Assembly (NCBI RefSeq): GCF_900157385.1
Contig: NZ_LT717700.1
Span: 1 to 64,000 of the forward strand
Origin: Mycobacterium terramassiliense
GTDB taxonomy: Bacteria > Actinomycetota > Actinomycetes > Mycobacteriales > Mycobacteriaceae
Length of the DNA: 64,000 bases
Direction of reading: 5' to 3'
A model generated the notes under the pieces. The model saw nothing but the letters and a program-made list of their open reading frames with translations. It ran no database searches and had not been told where the DNA came from. The position numbers were made by a program, and so were the translations under genes. Positions within the stretch are counted from its first letter, which is position 1; each line of letters starts with the position of its first letter. This document shows, in pieces, positions 46,629 to 54,900 of this stretch.

Positions 46629-47756
46629 ATGGCTCCGAAGTCGCCGAATGTTAGCGTGAAACGCGTGCTGGGGAGGCGATCGATCGTGGCGGCGGGCGCC
46701 CTAGCGGCGGTCGTCGCGGCGTGCGCCGGATGCGGTTCGGGAGGCTCCGGGACCACGGCGTCGACCCGGTCGCTGGTCACCCCCACCACCCAGATCGCCG
46801 GCGCCGGCGTGTTGGGCAACGATCGCCGGCCCGACGAGTCATGCGCGCGCGACGCCGCCGCGGCCGATCCCGGGCCGCCGACGCGCCAGGCCCGCAACGC
46901 GGCGGGCGTCACGCCCGACACGGTCACGGTTCCCGCCGAGCCGCAGCGCATCGTGGTGCTTTCCGGGGACCAGCTCGACGCCCTGTGCGCGCTCGGCCTG
47001 CAATCGCGGGTGGTCGCCGCCGCGCTGCCGGACGGCGCCTCGGGCCAGCCCGCGTACCTGGGCAGCGCGGTGCACGGCCTGCCCGGCGTCGGCACCCGCG
47101 GCAACCCCGACCTGGGCGGCATCGCGGCCGCCCACCCCGACTTGATCCTCGGGTCGGCGGGGTTGACCCCCAAGCTCTACCCTCAGCTCGCCGCGATCGC
47201 CCCCACGGTGTTCACGGCGGCGCCCGGCGCCGCCTGGCAGGACAACGTGCGCGGCGTGGGGGCCGCCACCGCGCGCGCCGCCGCGACCGACGCGCTGATC
47301 AAAGGCTTCACCCAGCGGGCCACCCAGATCGGCGCCAGCCACGACGCGTCCCATTTCCAGGCGTCGATCGTGCAGCTGACCACCGGCGCCATCCGGGTCT
47401 ACGGGGCCAGCAACTTCCCGGCGAGCGTGCTCGGCGCGGTCGGGGTGGACCGCCCGGCCGCCCAACGGTTCACCGACAAGCCCTACATCGAGATTCCCGC
47501 CACCGACGCCGATCTCGCCAAAAACCCGGACCTCTCGGCCGCCGACGCCGACGTGGTCTACCTGTCGTGCGCCACCCCGGCCGCCGCCGACCGCGCCGCC
47601 GCCGTGCTGGACAGCAACCCGTGGCGCAGGCTGTCCGCCAACCGCGACAACCGGGTGTATGTCGTCAACGACGAGGTGTGGCAGACCGGCGAGGGTCTGA
47701 TCGCGGCCCGCGGCATCGTCGACGACCTGCGCCTGCTCAACGCGCCGATCAACTGA
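46629..47756 (+). CDS. fecB: periplasmic-type iron-siderophore binding lipoprotein FecB
   Basis: The 375-residue protein has an N-terminal signal (VLGRRSIVAAGALAAVVAAC) with a lipobox ending at the first of two close cysteines. A class III substrate-binding domain of the BtuF/FecB kind follows, with RIVVLSGDQLDALCALG (about residues 109-125) and GNPDLGGIAAAHPDLILG (about 157-174). M. tuberculosis FecB (Rv3044) is linked to siderophore uptake and envelope integrity. A GTG at 46656 is an alternative start. No permease is adjacent, so it depends on components elsewhere. Confidence 0.9.
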   Translation: MAPKSPNVSVKRVLGRRSIVAAGALAAVVAACAGCGSGGSGTTASTRSLVTPTTQIAGAGVLGNDRRPDESCARDAAAADPGPPTRQARNAAGVTPDTVTVPAEPQRIVVLSGDQLDALCALGLQSRVVAAALPDGASGQPAYLGSAVHGLPGVGTRGNPDLGGIAAAHPDLILGSAGLTPKLYPQLAAIAPTVFTAAPGAAWQDNVRGVGAATARAAATDALIKGFTQRATQIGASHDASHFQASIVQLTTGAIRVYGASNFPASVLGAVGVDRPAAQRFTDKPYIEIPATDADLAKNPDLSAADADVVYLSCATPAAADRAAAVLDSNPWRRLSANRDNRVYVVNDEVWQTGEGLIAARGIVDDLRLLNAPIN

Positions 47757-47922
47757 GCGGTCACCCGAAGACCGCTCGTGCGGCGCCAATCGGGTTGCGG
47801 CCCGGTCGTTTCGCCCACGACGCGCACGGCCTTGGAGCGGCCCGAGTAACTCGCCGCCCTATCTCCTGACGAGCGCTTCGTATCCGCCGGCTCGCCGTCA
47901 ATCAGGGAGATGTGCAACCGTC

Positions 47923-48390
47923 ATGCCCCAGCCTCATCGTTCGCTGACCGCTCTGCCCGCCGTCGCCGCGACGGCGGCCGCCGTCGCACTGGCCTCCGGC
48001 TGCTCGAGCTCCGCCCCGGCGCTCGAGCAGCATCCGTCGATCAACTTCGGTTCGCAAGCCGCCACCACGCCGGGAATGGCGGGTCAGGCGACGCCGGCGG
48101 CTCCCGCTCCCGGCGCGGGTCACGCCGACTCGCCGGACGCGCCGGCCGTCCCGCTGCCGGGCGCGGGCGAACCGGTGGTGTTCGAGCGCAACATCAAACC
48201 GCTGTTTCGCCAACGGGACCGCGAGTCAATGAGGTGGGCGTTCGACCTGTGGTCCTATACCGACGTCAAGTCCCATGCGTCGGCCATCGTCGAACGCCTT
48301 CGCGACGGGTCGATGCCGTGCGACGGCGCCTGGAGCGCCGAAAAGATCGGCGTTTTCCAACGCTGGATCGATTCGGGCATGGCCCCGTAG
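47923..48390 (+). CDS. lipoprotein with haem-less cytochrome c-like C-terminal domain
   Basis: The 155-residue protein has a signal peptide with lipobox LASGC (Cys about residue 27), a Pro/Ala-rich linker to about residue 85, and a conserved C-terminal module. That module starts VVFERNIKPLFRQRDRESM and ends KIGVFQRWIDSGMAP. It resembles the outer part of membrane-anchored cytochrome c domains but has no CxxCH haem motif; only one Cys (SMPCDGAW) is present. GGGAGA lies upstream of the ATG. It is probably a surface protein of unknown function. Confidence 0.8.
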   Translation: MPQPHRSLTALPAVAATAAAVALASGCSSSAPALEQHPSINFGSQAATTPGMAGQATPAAPAPGAGHADSPDAPAVPLPGAGEPVVFERNIKPLFRQRDRESMRWAFDLWSYTDVKSHASAIVERLRDGSMPCDGAWSAEKIGVFQRWIDSGMAP

Positions 48391-48650
48391 CGCCCTATTG
48401 GCAAACTGGCGCGCCGCGCGTGTCCATGGCCGGCGGCATGGCCCCAAACGTGCCGAAGATTGGACTGTGATCCAGCGATCCCCGTCGACCTCGAGCGTGC
48501 GCGGCCGGCGGGCTGCGCGGACCCGCCGGACGGCCGCGTCGGCTGCGCCGTCATAAGCTGGCGGTCTGGGCACACCACCGCCAAGTGGCCCGAGAAAATT
48601 ACCTTAGCTAAACTTCTTGAGGACGCATCGAGATCGAAGAGGGACATTTC

Positions 48651-49691
48651 ATGAGCACAGTTGCGGCGTACGCCGCCACGTCACCGACGGCACCGCTGAC
48701 CAAGACCACCATCGACCGTCGCGAGCCCGGCCCGCGCGACGTGGCGATCGACATCAAGTTCGCCGGGATCTGCCACTCCGACATCCACACCGCCAAAGGC
48801 GAGTGGGGCACGCCGAATTACCCCGTGGTCGTGGGCCACGAGATCGCCGGTGTCGTGGCCGCCGTCGGCTCCGAAGTCACCAAGCACAAGGTGGGCGACC
48901 ACGTCGGCGTGGGCTGCATGGTCAACTCCTGCGGCGAATGCAGCAGCTGTAAGGCAGGGCTCGAGCAGTACTGCAAGCCGGGCGCGACCTTCACCTACAA
49001 CTCCACCGACAAGGACGGCACGCCGACGCAGGGCGGCTACAGCCAAGCGATCGTCGTCGACCAAAACTTCGTCCTGCGCATCCCCGACTCGCTGCCGCTG
49101 GACAAGGCGGCGCCGCTGCTGTGCGCCGGGATCACGCTGTTTTCCCCACTGCGGCACTGGAAGGCCGGGCCGGATACGCGGCTGGCGATCATCGGACTGG
49201 GCGGCCTGGGGCACATGGGCGTGAAGCTCGGCGCCGCGATGGGCGCGCCGGTGACGGTGCTGTCGCAGTCGCTGAAGAAGATGGAGGACGGGTTGCGGCT
49301 GGGCGCCAGCAACTACTACGCGACGGCCGATCCGGACACCTTCAAGAAGCTGCGCGGCAGCTTCGACCTGATCCTCAACACCGTCTCGGCGAACCTGAAG
49401 CTCGACGACTACGTGGGCCTGCTCGACGTCGACGGCACGCTCGTCGAGCTGGGCATCCCCGAGCACCCCATGCAGGTGCACGCGTTCCCGCTGGCCCTGG
49501 CGCGGCGCAGCCTGTCCGGATCCAACATCGGCGGGATCGCCGAGACGCAGGAGATGCTGGATTTCTGCGCCGAGCACGACGTGACGCCGGAGATCGAGCT
49601 CATCGAGCCCGACTACATCAACGAGGCCTACGAGCGCGTGCTCGCCAGCGACGTGCGCTACCGCTTCGTGATCGACATCTCCAAGCTATGA
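48651..49691 (+). CDS. adhC: NADP-dependent zinc alcohol dehydrogenase AdhC
   Basis: The 346-residue MDR enzyme reduces aldehydes or oxidises alcohols with NADP(H). Catalytic zinc motifs [15 protein letters not shown] (about residues 42-56) and [10 protein letters not shown] (about 62-71) are present, as is the structural zinc cluster [15 protein letters not shown] (about 91-105). The coenzyme loop [17 protein letters not shown] lies at about 182-198. The ATG follows GAAGAGGG. It matches Rv3045. The upstream 260 bp (48391-48650) hold no gene that I can see. The 3' end overlaps the convergent DUF3349 gene by 6 bp. Confidence 0.94.
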   Translation: MSTVAAYAATSPTAPLTKTTIDRREPGPRDVAIDIKFAGICHSDIHTAKGEWGTPNYPVVVGHEIAGVVAAVGSEVTKHKVGDHVGVGCMVNSCGECSSCKAGLEQYCKPGATFTYNSTDKDGTPTQGGYSQAIVVDQNFVLRIPDSLPLDKAAPLLCAGITLFSPLRHWKAGPDTRLAIIGLGGLGHMGVKLGAAMGAPVTVLSQSLKKMEDGLRLGASNYYATADPDTFKKLRGSFDLILNTVSANLKLDDYVGLLDVDGTLVELGIPEHPMQVHAFPLALARRSLSGSNIGGIAETQEMLDFCAEHDVTPEIELIEPDYINEAYERVLASDVRYRFVIDISKL

Positions 49692-50099
49692 CGGGGTTTT
49701 CGACACACCTTGGCAGGCAACCTCTTCGGCCGCCTCGGCGTGGTCGTCGCCCGGACATACTTCGCTGACATCGATGCCCGCCAGCGGCCACCCGGCCGCG
49801 CAGAGGGTGGCCGCCACGCGGATGACGTCCTCCCGGCCGGGTTCGCGGTGGGTGGTCCGCGAGATGAACTCTTCGATCTCGTCGCGGCTGACGGCCCCGT
49901 CACCCTCGGCCTTGTGCTTGCCGATGATGTTGTGCACCACTTCTTCGAGCTGATCCTGGGTCAGTGGTGTGCTCTTGAGCAGCGCGAACAAGGCCACCTG
50001 GTCCGGCCCGGGGACGCCCTGGGGGTACCCAACGTCCAGCCAACGGATCACCGACTTGAGAAACTTGGCGTGCTTGTGCGAAGCGTGGGTTGAAGTCAC
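49686..50099 (-). CDS. DUF3349 family protein (Rv3046c-like)
   Basis: The 137-residue protein is mostly helical. It has the DUF3349 features [29 protein letters not shown] (about residues 11-39) and [15 protein letters not shown] (about 45-59). The family is restricted to actinobacteria, with structures but no clear function. GTG at 50099 gives the family N-terminus; the frame is open to 50150. Upstream, only 84 bp away, is the displaced nrdF 3' fragment, so its original upstream neighbour may have been nrdF2. Confidence 0.85.
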   Translation of the reverse strand: MTSTHASHKHAKFLKSVIRWLDVGYPQGVPGPDQVALFALLKSTPLTQDQLEEVVHNIIGKHKAEGDGAVSRDEIEEFISRTTHREPGREDVIRVAATLCAAGWPLAGIDVSEVCPGDDHAEAAEEVACQGVSKTPS

Positions 50100-50183
50100 G
50101 TCATAAGTCTCACGTCGGTGGGCGTGCGGGGCGTCGCAGCGGACCCACAATTCATGCGTCGTTCACGACCCGAACACCTGGGC

Positions 50184-50266
50184 CTAGAAGTCCCAGTCCT
50201 CGTCCTCGGTGACCACGGCCTTGCCGATCACATAGCTCGAACCCGAACCCGAGAAGAAGTCGTGGT
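50184..50266 (-). pseudogene. displaced 3' end of an nrdF gene
   Basis: Read on the minus strand this fragment encodes the C-terminal 26-27 residues of class Ib ribonucleotide reductase R2, beginning [10 protein letters not shown] and ending EDEDWDF before TAG. The intact nrdF2 at 55304 encodes the same residues. The two differ only at synonymous positions, including TAG versus TAA and swapped Ser codons, so this is not a recent copy. Similarity stops abruptly near 50266. It is in the same orientation as nrdF2, giving direct repeats around a 5-kb segment. Confidence 0.88.
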
Positions 50267-50387
50267 CCTACTCCGGTACGCGGGTCAGGCGGCCGAATAC
50301 GGCCAAACACATCAGAGTGAGTCGCACTCAAAAGGTGATTCTGTGGGCAGGTGTGGGCAAAAGGTAGGCACGGATAAAGAGGTGAGT

Positions 50388-50650
50388 ATGGATGGTCTGT
50401 TCCGTGTTCTGCTGCTGATCGGGTTCGTAGCAAAATTTTGGTGGTCATCGTGGGCGCGCTGGCTGTCGCGACCCTTGGCTTCTGGCGTGGAAGGCCGTGG
50501 TGCATCACGCCGCCGAGGGCGAGGAGCGGCGCCGAAGTGCAGGCCGCGATCGCGGCACGGGCCGCCAAGGAGCACGAGCGAGTGCTCGCTGGCGACGATC
50601 GCGGCATCTACGGCGACTACCGCCCGCAGTCATTTCAAGGTCAACCTTGA
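50388..50650 (+). pseudogene. frameshifted small membrane protein gene
   Basis: An ATG with AAAGAGG upstream starts a hydrophobic reading (MDGLFRVLLLIGFVAKFWW). At about 50448 the natural continuation (VIVGALAVATLGFW) passes to the next frame and runs on to EHERVLAGDDRGIYGDYRP before a stop at 50650. The join FWW-VIVGALAV looks like one continuous membrane helix, so a one-base loss is likely. The tail resembles small mycobacterial proteins ending in a GDDRG(T/I)YG motif. Alternatively only the downstream part, from a TTG at 50438, is translated. Confidence 0.5.
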
Positions 50651-50713
50651 GAACTGTGGTTTTTAGGCAAGCACCTAAAAAGGTTGGCAGAGCCGCTCTT
50701 TACGGGTGTCGGC

Positions 50714-50820
50714 TGCCAGGTGAATGGGACCACTTCAGAGCTGGTTTTGCCATGAGCATGGGACCACCTGTTTGCCATTGATGGGACCACTCGACTGGCT
50801 GGTTTGCCAGTTATGGGACC
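50714..50820. repeat. IS21 left-end repeats
   Basis: Four copies of ATGGGACC followed by A lie at roughly 30-bp spacing from 50724 to 50820, preceded by the terminal TGCCAGG. The mirrored copies near 53290 and 53316 are on the opposite strand. These are the expected transposase-binding sites of the element. Confidence 0.85.
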
Positions 50821-50871
50821 ACCCGGCGTGGTGTCGGGTTCTTCCGGTAGTTGGGCCGCTGTATTGGCCTG

Positions 50872-52425
50872 ATGAGCTACCGGGAGGTGTCGGTGATCGA
50901 GATCGTGGAGATGCTGCGGCTGTGGCTGCAGGGGTTGGGGTTGCGGGAGGTGGCCCGGCTGTCGGGCACCGACCGCAAAACGGTGCGACGCTACGTCGAC
51001 CGAGCCCGTGCTAGTGGGCTGGACCGCGATGGTGGAGACGGTCAGCTCACTGATGAGTTGATCGCGGCGGTGATTGCCGGAGTGCGTCCGCACCGGCCCA
51101 GCGGCAAGAGCCTGGCGTGGGAGACGATCGCTGCAGAGCATGAGCAGATCAAGGCCTGGCTCAAAGACGGATTGACGCTGACCAAGATCCACACGCTGCT
51201 TGGGCGCCGCGGTGTGGTGGTGTCCTATCGGACGCTGAATCGTTACGCCACAACCGAATTGGATTTCGGACGCCGTCAAGCCACGGTGCCGGTGGCCGAC
51301 TGCGAACCGGGTGCGGAGGTGCAGGTCGACTTCGGCCGCCTCGGGATGCTCACCGACGCCAGCGATGGTCGGCGCCGAGTCGTGCAGGGGTTGATCTTTA
51401 CCGCGGTGTATTCGCGGCACATGTTCGTCTGGCCCACCTACCGCCAGACCCTGAACGATGTGATCGCCGGGTTCGATGCGGCGTGGGCGTTCTTCGGCGG
51501 GGTGTTCGCGGTGGTGATCCCTGACAACATGAAAGCCATCGTCACCACCGCGCATGCGACCGAGCCTCGGCTCAACGATGCGTTCCGCGAGTATGCGCAG
51601 GCTCGTGGGTTTGCGGTCGACCCGGCGCGGGTGCGCAGCCCGAAAGATAAGCCACGGGTGGAACGCATGGTGCAGTATGTGCGATCGAATTTCTTTGCCG
51701 GAGAAGATTTCCGGGATCTCAATGACTGTCGCAGCCGCGCCGAACATTGGTGCGCTCAGACCGCCGGTATGCGCATTCACGGCACCACCCGCCTGCGGCC
51801 GGCCGAGGTGTTCATCGGCGATGAGCTGCCCGCACTAGGGCCCGTATCCGACACCGCCTTCGACGTTCCGATCTGGACGCGCCCGAAAGTGGCCCCGGAC
51901 CGCCACGTCCAGGTCGCCAAAGCCCTCTACAGCGTGCCCGGAGAGCTGGTCGGCAAGCGCATCGAGGCCCGTGCTGATGCACACTCGGTCAAGCTCTATT
52001 GGCGTGGTGAGCTGATCAAGGTGCATCCGGTCGTGGCCCCGGGTCGCCGCCATACTGATCCGGCCGATCTTCCCTCTGAGGTGTCGGTCTATGCGATGCG
52101 TGATCTGAATGCCCTGCAGCGCAAGGCAGCCGCCCACGGCACCCATGTCGGCACCTACGCGGCAGCGGTGCTCGAGCATCCGCTGCCGTGGACCAAGATG
52201 CGTCAGGTCTACCGGCTGCTGGGGCTGGTGCGCCGCCACGGCGCCGAGGAGGTCGACGACGCGTGCCGGCGTGCCCTGGACGCCGAGGTGATCGACGTCG
52301 GGCTGATCGAGCGGATCTTGACCCGCGGCGGCGGTGAACAACTGCCCCTGCTACCGAAACCGCCCGGGGCAGCGTCGCGGTTTGTCCGAGAAAGCTCTGA
52401 TTTCGCGGTGCGGAGGCCTTCATGA
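50872..52425 (+). CDS. istA: IS21 family transposase IstA
   Basis: The 517-residue transposase has an N-terminal helix-turn-helix (EMLRLWLQGLGLREVARL, then SGTDRKTVRRYVDRAR). The DDE integrase core includes VQVDFGRLGM (first Asp, about residue 146), FAVVIPDNMKAIV (second Asp, about 217) and the Glu in RVERMVQYVRSNFF (about 262). A beta-barrel and C-terminal region follow. ATG at 50872 is used; an in-frame ATG seven codons upstream gives an untypical leader. The stop overlaps istB (ATGA), the usual IS21 coupling. Confidence 0.93.
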   Translation: MSYREVSVIEIVEMLRLWLQGLGLREVARLSGTDRKTVRRYVDRARASGLDRDGGDGQLTDELIAAVIAGVRPHRPSGKSLAWETIAAEHEQIKAWLKDGLTLTKIHTLLGRRGVVVSYRTLNRYATTELDFGRRQATVPVADCEPGAEVQVDFGRLGMLTDASDGRRRVVQGLIFTAVYSRHMFVWPTYRQTLNDVIAGFDAAWAFFGGVFAVVIPDNMKAIVTTAHATEPRLNDAFREYAQARGFAVDPARVRSPKDKPRVERMVQYVRSNFFAGEDFRDLNDCRSRAEHWCAQTAGMRIHGTTRLRPAEVFIGDELPALGPVSDTAFDVPIWTRPKVAPDRHVQVAKALYSVPGELVGKRIEARADAHSVKLYWRGELIKVHPVVAPGRRHTDPADLPSEVSVYAMRDLNALQRKAAAHGTHVGTYAAAVLEHPLPWTKMRQVYRLLGLVRRHGAEEVDDACRRALDAEVIDVGLIERILTRGGGEQLPLLPKPPGAASRFVRESSDFAVRRPS

Positions 52426-53234
52426 GCCCACAGCGCCCCGACGCCACGCCGGCGGTCAAGCCAATCGAGGTGTCCGGCGAGCTCAAAGCGTTGATGCGCC
52501 GCCTCAAACTCGGCCAGCTGCTCGACACGCTGCCCGAACGGCTGGCGCTGGCCCGTACCAACCGGCTACCACACCACGACTTCCTGGAACTGTTGTTCGC
52601 AGATGAGGTCACCCGCCGCGACCGCGAATCCGCGACCCGGCGCGCCAAGGCCGCCCATCTCGATCCGGCCATGCAGCTACAGGCCTGGGATGACTCCGCC
52701 GCCGTGGCTTTCGATCAACAACTATGGGCCGAGCTGACCTCACTGCGGTTCCTCGCCGACGCCTACAACGTGCTCGTCATGGGACCGGTAGGAGTGGGAA
52801 AGACGTTCTTGGCCAACGCATTAGGTCACATCGCGGTACGCCGGCATCACAGCGTGCACACCGAACGGGCCGACAAAATGTTCAAACGCCTTCGCGGGGC
52901 ACGCCTGGACGGCAGCTACGAAGACGAGATGCGCAAACTGCACCGCGTCGAACTGCTGATAATCGATGACCTCGCGCTGCACCGCCTGGAGGCCACCGAG
53001 ACGACCGACTTCTACGAGATCATCGTCGAACGCCACCGCGCCGCATCGACCGTCATCACCAGCAACCGCGAACCACCCGAGATCCTGACCATGATGGCCG
53101 ACCCGCTGCTGGCCCAATCCGCGATGGACCGACTGCAATCAGCGGCCTACGAACTCGTCGTCGAAGGCGAGTCCTACCGGCAACGCCAGAAGCCAGGAAA
53201 CCGAAAGCCGGCCTCTCCGACTGCGTCGGATTGA
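52422..53234 (+). CDS. istB: IS21 family helper ATPase IstB
   Basis: The 270-residue AAA+ protein has Walker A GPVGVGKTFLANAL (about residues 121-134) and Walker B LLIIDDLAL (about 179-187), with the sensor region TVITSNREPPE (about 211-221). IstB assembles on DNA and stimulates IstA-mediated insertion. Its start overlaps the istA stop. The length is normal and no frame disruption is visible. Confidence 0.93.
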   Translation: MSPQRPDATPAVKPIEVSGELKALMRRLKLGQLLDTLPERLALARTNRLPHHDFLELLFADEVTRRDRESATRRAKAAHLDPAMQLQAWDDSAAVAFDQQLWAELTSLRFLADAYNVLVMGPVGVGKTFLANALGHIAVRRHHSVHTERADKMFKRLRGARLDGSYEDEMRKLHRVELLIIDDLALHRLEATETTDFYEIIVERHRAASTVITSNREPPEILTMMADPLLAQSAMDRLQSAAYELVVEGESYRQRQKPGNRKPASPTASD

Positions 53235-53288
53235 CCGGCAACCACCCCTTCCGCCACTATCAACACACGGCCTACAACCGGAACAACC

Positions 53289-53332
53289 CGGTCCCATGCT
53301 CATGGCAAACCAGAGGTCCCATCACCCTGGCA
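53289..53332. repeat. IS21 right-end repeats
   Basis: GGTCCCAT occurs at 53290-53297 and 53316-53323, reverse copies of the left-end ATGGGACC repeats. The element ends in CCCTGGCA at 53325-53332. The block reading CATGCTCATGGCAAACCAG mirrors the left-end segment near 50740-50760. Confidence 0.85.
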
Positions 53333-53736
53333 GGCGACATTACGGGAGCAGGAGTCGACACGATGAGTATGTCACCGGAAAACACCACGCACGATGCGGC
53401 ATTACGCGACACCACCTAGTGCCGCATCAGGTTCTCAGTGCGATCCGCCCGTGAGTGGCACGACTGCGCCACGATCCGATCGTCAGCCGACACCCGCAGA
53501 ACCGGACACCACGCGCAAAATGCCGCGCCCGCTGCGCTGACGCTAGTGATCAACCTGATCCAATGATGGAGAAACGACAGGGCTGATAGCGCCGAAGGTC
53601 GGGGCTGGCTTCGGGGTCTGGCCCCTTCCGCACGGGGGCCGTCCTTCCGCACAGCGGCCGCCTGCTGTAAGGATGGTCTGATCCCTGCGTCAACCCTGCA
53701 AGCCAGGACCACATAGGCCACGCGAAACGAGCCACC
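53333..53736. other. interval without a supported gene, after the IS21 element
   Basis: No convincing coding region is visible in these 404 bp. A short frame, ATG at 53363 to TAG at 53419, would encode 18 residues (MSMSPENTTHDAALRDTT); it may be the start of a gene truncated in the past. The rest has no recognisable motif. Base composition is mixed and several stops occur in each frame. Confidence 0.6.
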
Positions 53737-53988
53737 GTGCATATAACCGATATGTGGGCATTTTGGGGAAATTTCATCGGCTTCGGCGCAGTCGCACTGA
53801 GAACCGGGTACGACCTCGTCTGGATTCGTAAAAGGTTCGACGATGAGGGCGGCAATTCCGAGGACGATGACCGTGTAATGGCGGCTGCGGTCAAGAGGAG
53901 TAAGCGCCGCGACTTCGCAACGAAGTGGACTTTTGCGCTCGTAGGTGTCGGTTATGCGCTGTGTATCCGCGCGCTAATAAGATTCTAA
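53737..53988 (+). CDS. small membrane protein, first gene of an unusual pair
   Basis: I do not recognise this 83-residue protein. It has an N-terminal hydrophobic stretch with several aromatics (MWAFWGNFIGFGAVALRTGYDLVW), a charged middle (KRFDDEGGNSEDDD then KRSKRRDF) and a C-terminal hydrophobic helix (FALVGVGYALCIRALI). Both helices could span the membrane, with the charged part between them. GTG at 53737 is open; ATG at 53752 is an alternative. The bases are visibly less GC-rich than in neighbouring backbone genes. The next gene follows after 8 bp with a good ribosome site, so they form a pair. Confidence 0.55.
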   Translation: MHITDMWAFWGNFIGFGAVALRTGYDLVWIRKRFDDEGGNSEDDDRVMAAAVKRSKRRDFATKWTFALVGVGYALCIRALIRF

Positions 53989-53996
53989 GGAGTCGT

Positions 53997-54476
53997 GTGG
54001 CAAATCAGGATGCGTTCGATGCGATTAACGCGAAGCTAGTTGACCTAGAGGTAAGAGTCAAAACCCTTGAAGACAGTGACTTAGAGGTGCGAGTGAAAGC
54101 CCTTGAAGACAGTGACCTAGAGGTGCGAGTGAAAGCCCTCGAGGACCAATTCAACGGAGGCGGAGGCTCAACCGGATTTGATGAGCGCCTCAAAAATCTC
54201 GAAGCTCAGCTCACGGCCACTAGAAAGAGGGTCAGGGAGATTGTTCGACTCGAAGCTGCTTTGAAGGAAACATACGACCAAGTCGAACAACTGAGAATGG
54301 TCGGGCGAGAGCTCCAAGTGCCGCAGATAGAGGAAGTGCTGCAGCGCAAGCCAGCAGAGAGGCGGGCGCAAGTACCGCAGCGGAAGCCAGCAGAGAAGCG
54401 GCAGCAAGTACCGCAGCGGAGGCAAGTACCGCAGCGGAAGCAAGTACCGCAGCGGAAGCGAGTACAGAAAGGCTAA
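53997..54476 (+). CDS. coiled-coil protein with two sets of tandem repeats
   Basis: The 159-residue protein is of unknown family. Residues 16-51 are three 12-residue units of the form DLEVRVKxLEDS, a clear coiled-coil pattern. A Gly-rich hinge (GGGGSTG) and a second heptad-like region (RLKNLEAQLTATRKRVREIVRLEAAL) follow. The C-terminal 45 residues are very basic, made of QVPQRK and PAEKR units. GTG at 53997 follows AAGGAG. Acidic repeats at one end and basic repeats at the other suggest self-assembly or binding to nucleic acid or polyanions, but no function can be assigned. Confidence 0.65.
   Translation: MANQDAFDAINAKLVDLEVRVKTLEDSDLEVRVKALEDSDLEVRVKALEDQFNGGGGSTGFDERLKNLEAQLTATRKRVREIVRLEAALKETYDQVEQLRMVGRELQVPQIEEVLQRKPAERRAQVPQRKPAEKRQQVPQRRQVPQRKQVPQRKRVQKG
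54042..54149 (+). repeat. three 36-bp in-frame tandem repeats
   Basis: Units start at 54042, 54078 and 54114, each encoding DLEVRVK-(T/A)-LED plus two residues. Units two and three are nearly identical at the DNA level, and unit one differs by a few bases. Unit number could vary between strains. Confidence 0.9.
54369..54458 (+). repeat. short GC-rich in-frame tandem repeats (QVPQRK units)
   Basis: CAAGTACCGCAGCGGA recurs from about 54369, 54404, 54423 and 54441, with spacers encoding PAEKR-type residues between the first copies and none between the last ones. The last two units are directly adjacent 18-bp copies, which favours slippage and strain-to-strain length variation. Confidence 0.85.
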
Positions 54477-54900
54477 CTTCGGCCGCTGGGATGGAACTGT
54501 CTCGCCGGCCTGGACAAGTCCATTGTTGCCTCGCCCGACGGACATCTCACGAAAGCGATCCACACGGGGCAGATGCCCTACACGCAGGGATCTTGCCAAC
54601 ACCACCCCGCACGTCACACGCCCACCCCATCACCAACATCCCGCGCGCTCACGGTCACCACCCCCGGCGGCAGGCAGGACTCACGTGGCCGAAACTGCTC
54701 ATTTGGGTGTGTACGGTTCTGGGAGAATTCCCGGTGCTGCGCCTCCCAGCGTTAACAGCCGCCGTCATCGTATGACGGCGCGTGACGCCGGATGACGTTG
54801 TGGGGCGCGCGGATTCGCCGGTTTGTCGATCGGGTGAGGGCGCCGCGACGCCCGGCGTTGGACAGCCGGCGAGTAGGAACGCACGCTAGCCTGGCGGTCA
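54477..54900. other. interval without a supported gene
   Basis: These 424 bp contain several short open frames on the plus strand but none with a recognisable domain or ribosome site. The segment near 54600-54700 is rich in CAC and CCC and looks non-coding. The promoter of the following pseudogene probably lies near its end. Confidence 0.55.

Larger units (their letters stand above)
50714..53332 (+). mobile_element. IS21-family insertion sequence, complete
   Basis: The element starts with TG and ends with CA. Its left end (TGCCAGGTGAATGGGACC) and right end (ending GGTCCCATCACCCTGGCA) are imperfect inverted repeats, and a second block, GGTTTGCCATGAGCATGG-like, is also mirrored. ATGGGACC recurs four times at the left end (50724-50820) and twice in reverse at the right (53290-53323), the multiple internal repeats typical of IS21. 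It encodes istA and istB in overlapping frames. Both genes look intact, so the element may be functional. I could not identify a convincing target duplication. Confidence 0.88.

Noticed and set aside
48580..48640. Possible IdeR-like iron box before adhC (around TTACCTTAGCTAAAC)
   Set aside because: Only the central half resembles the 19-bp IdeR palindrome; the outer arms do not match, so I do not call it.
50707..53340. Target-site duplication of the IS21 element
   Set aside because: The flanks share at most GGC, too short to distinguish from chance, so no duplication is reported.
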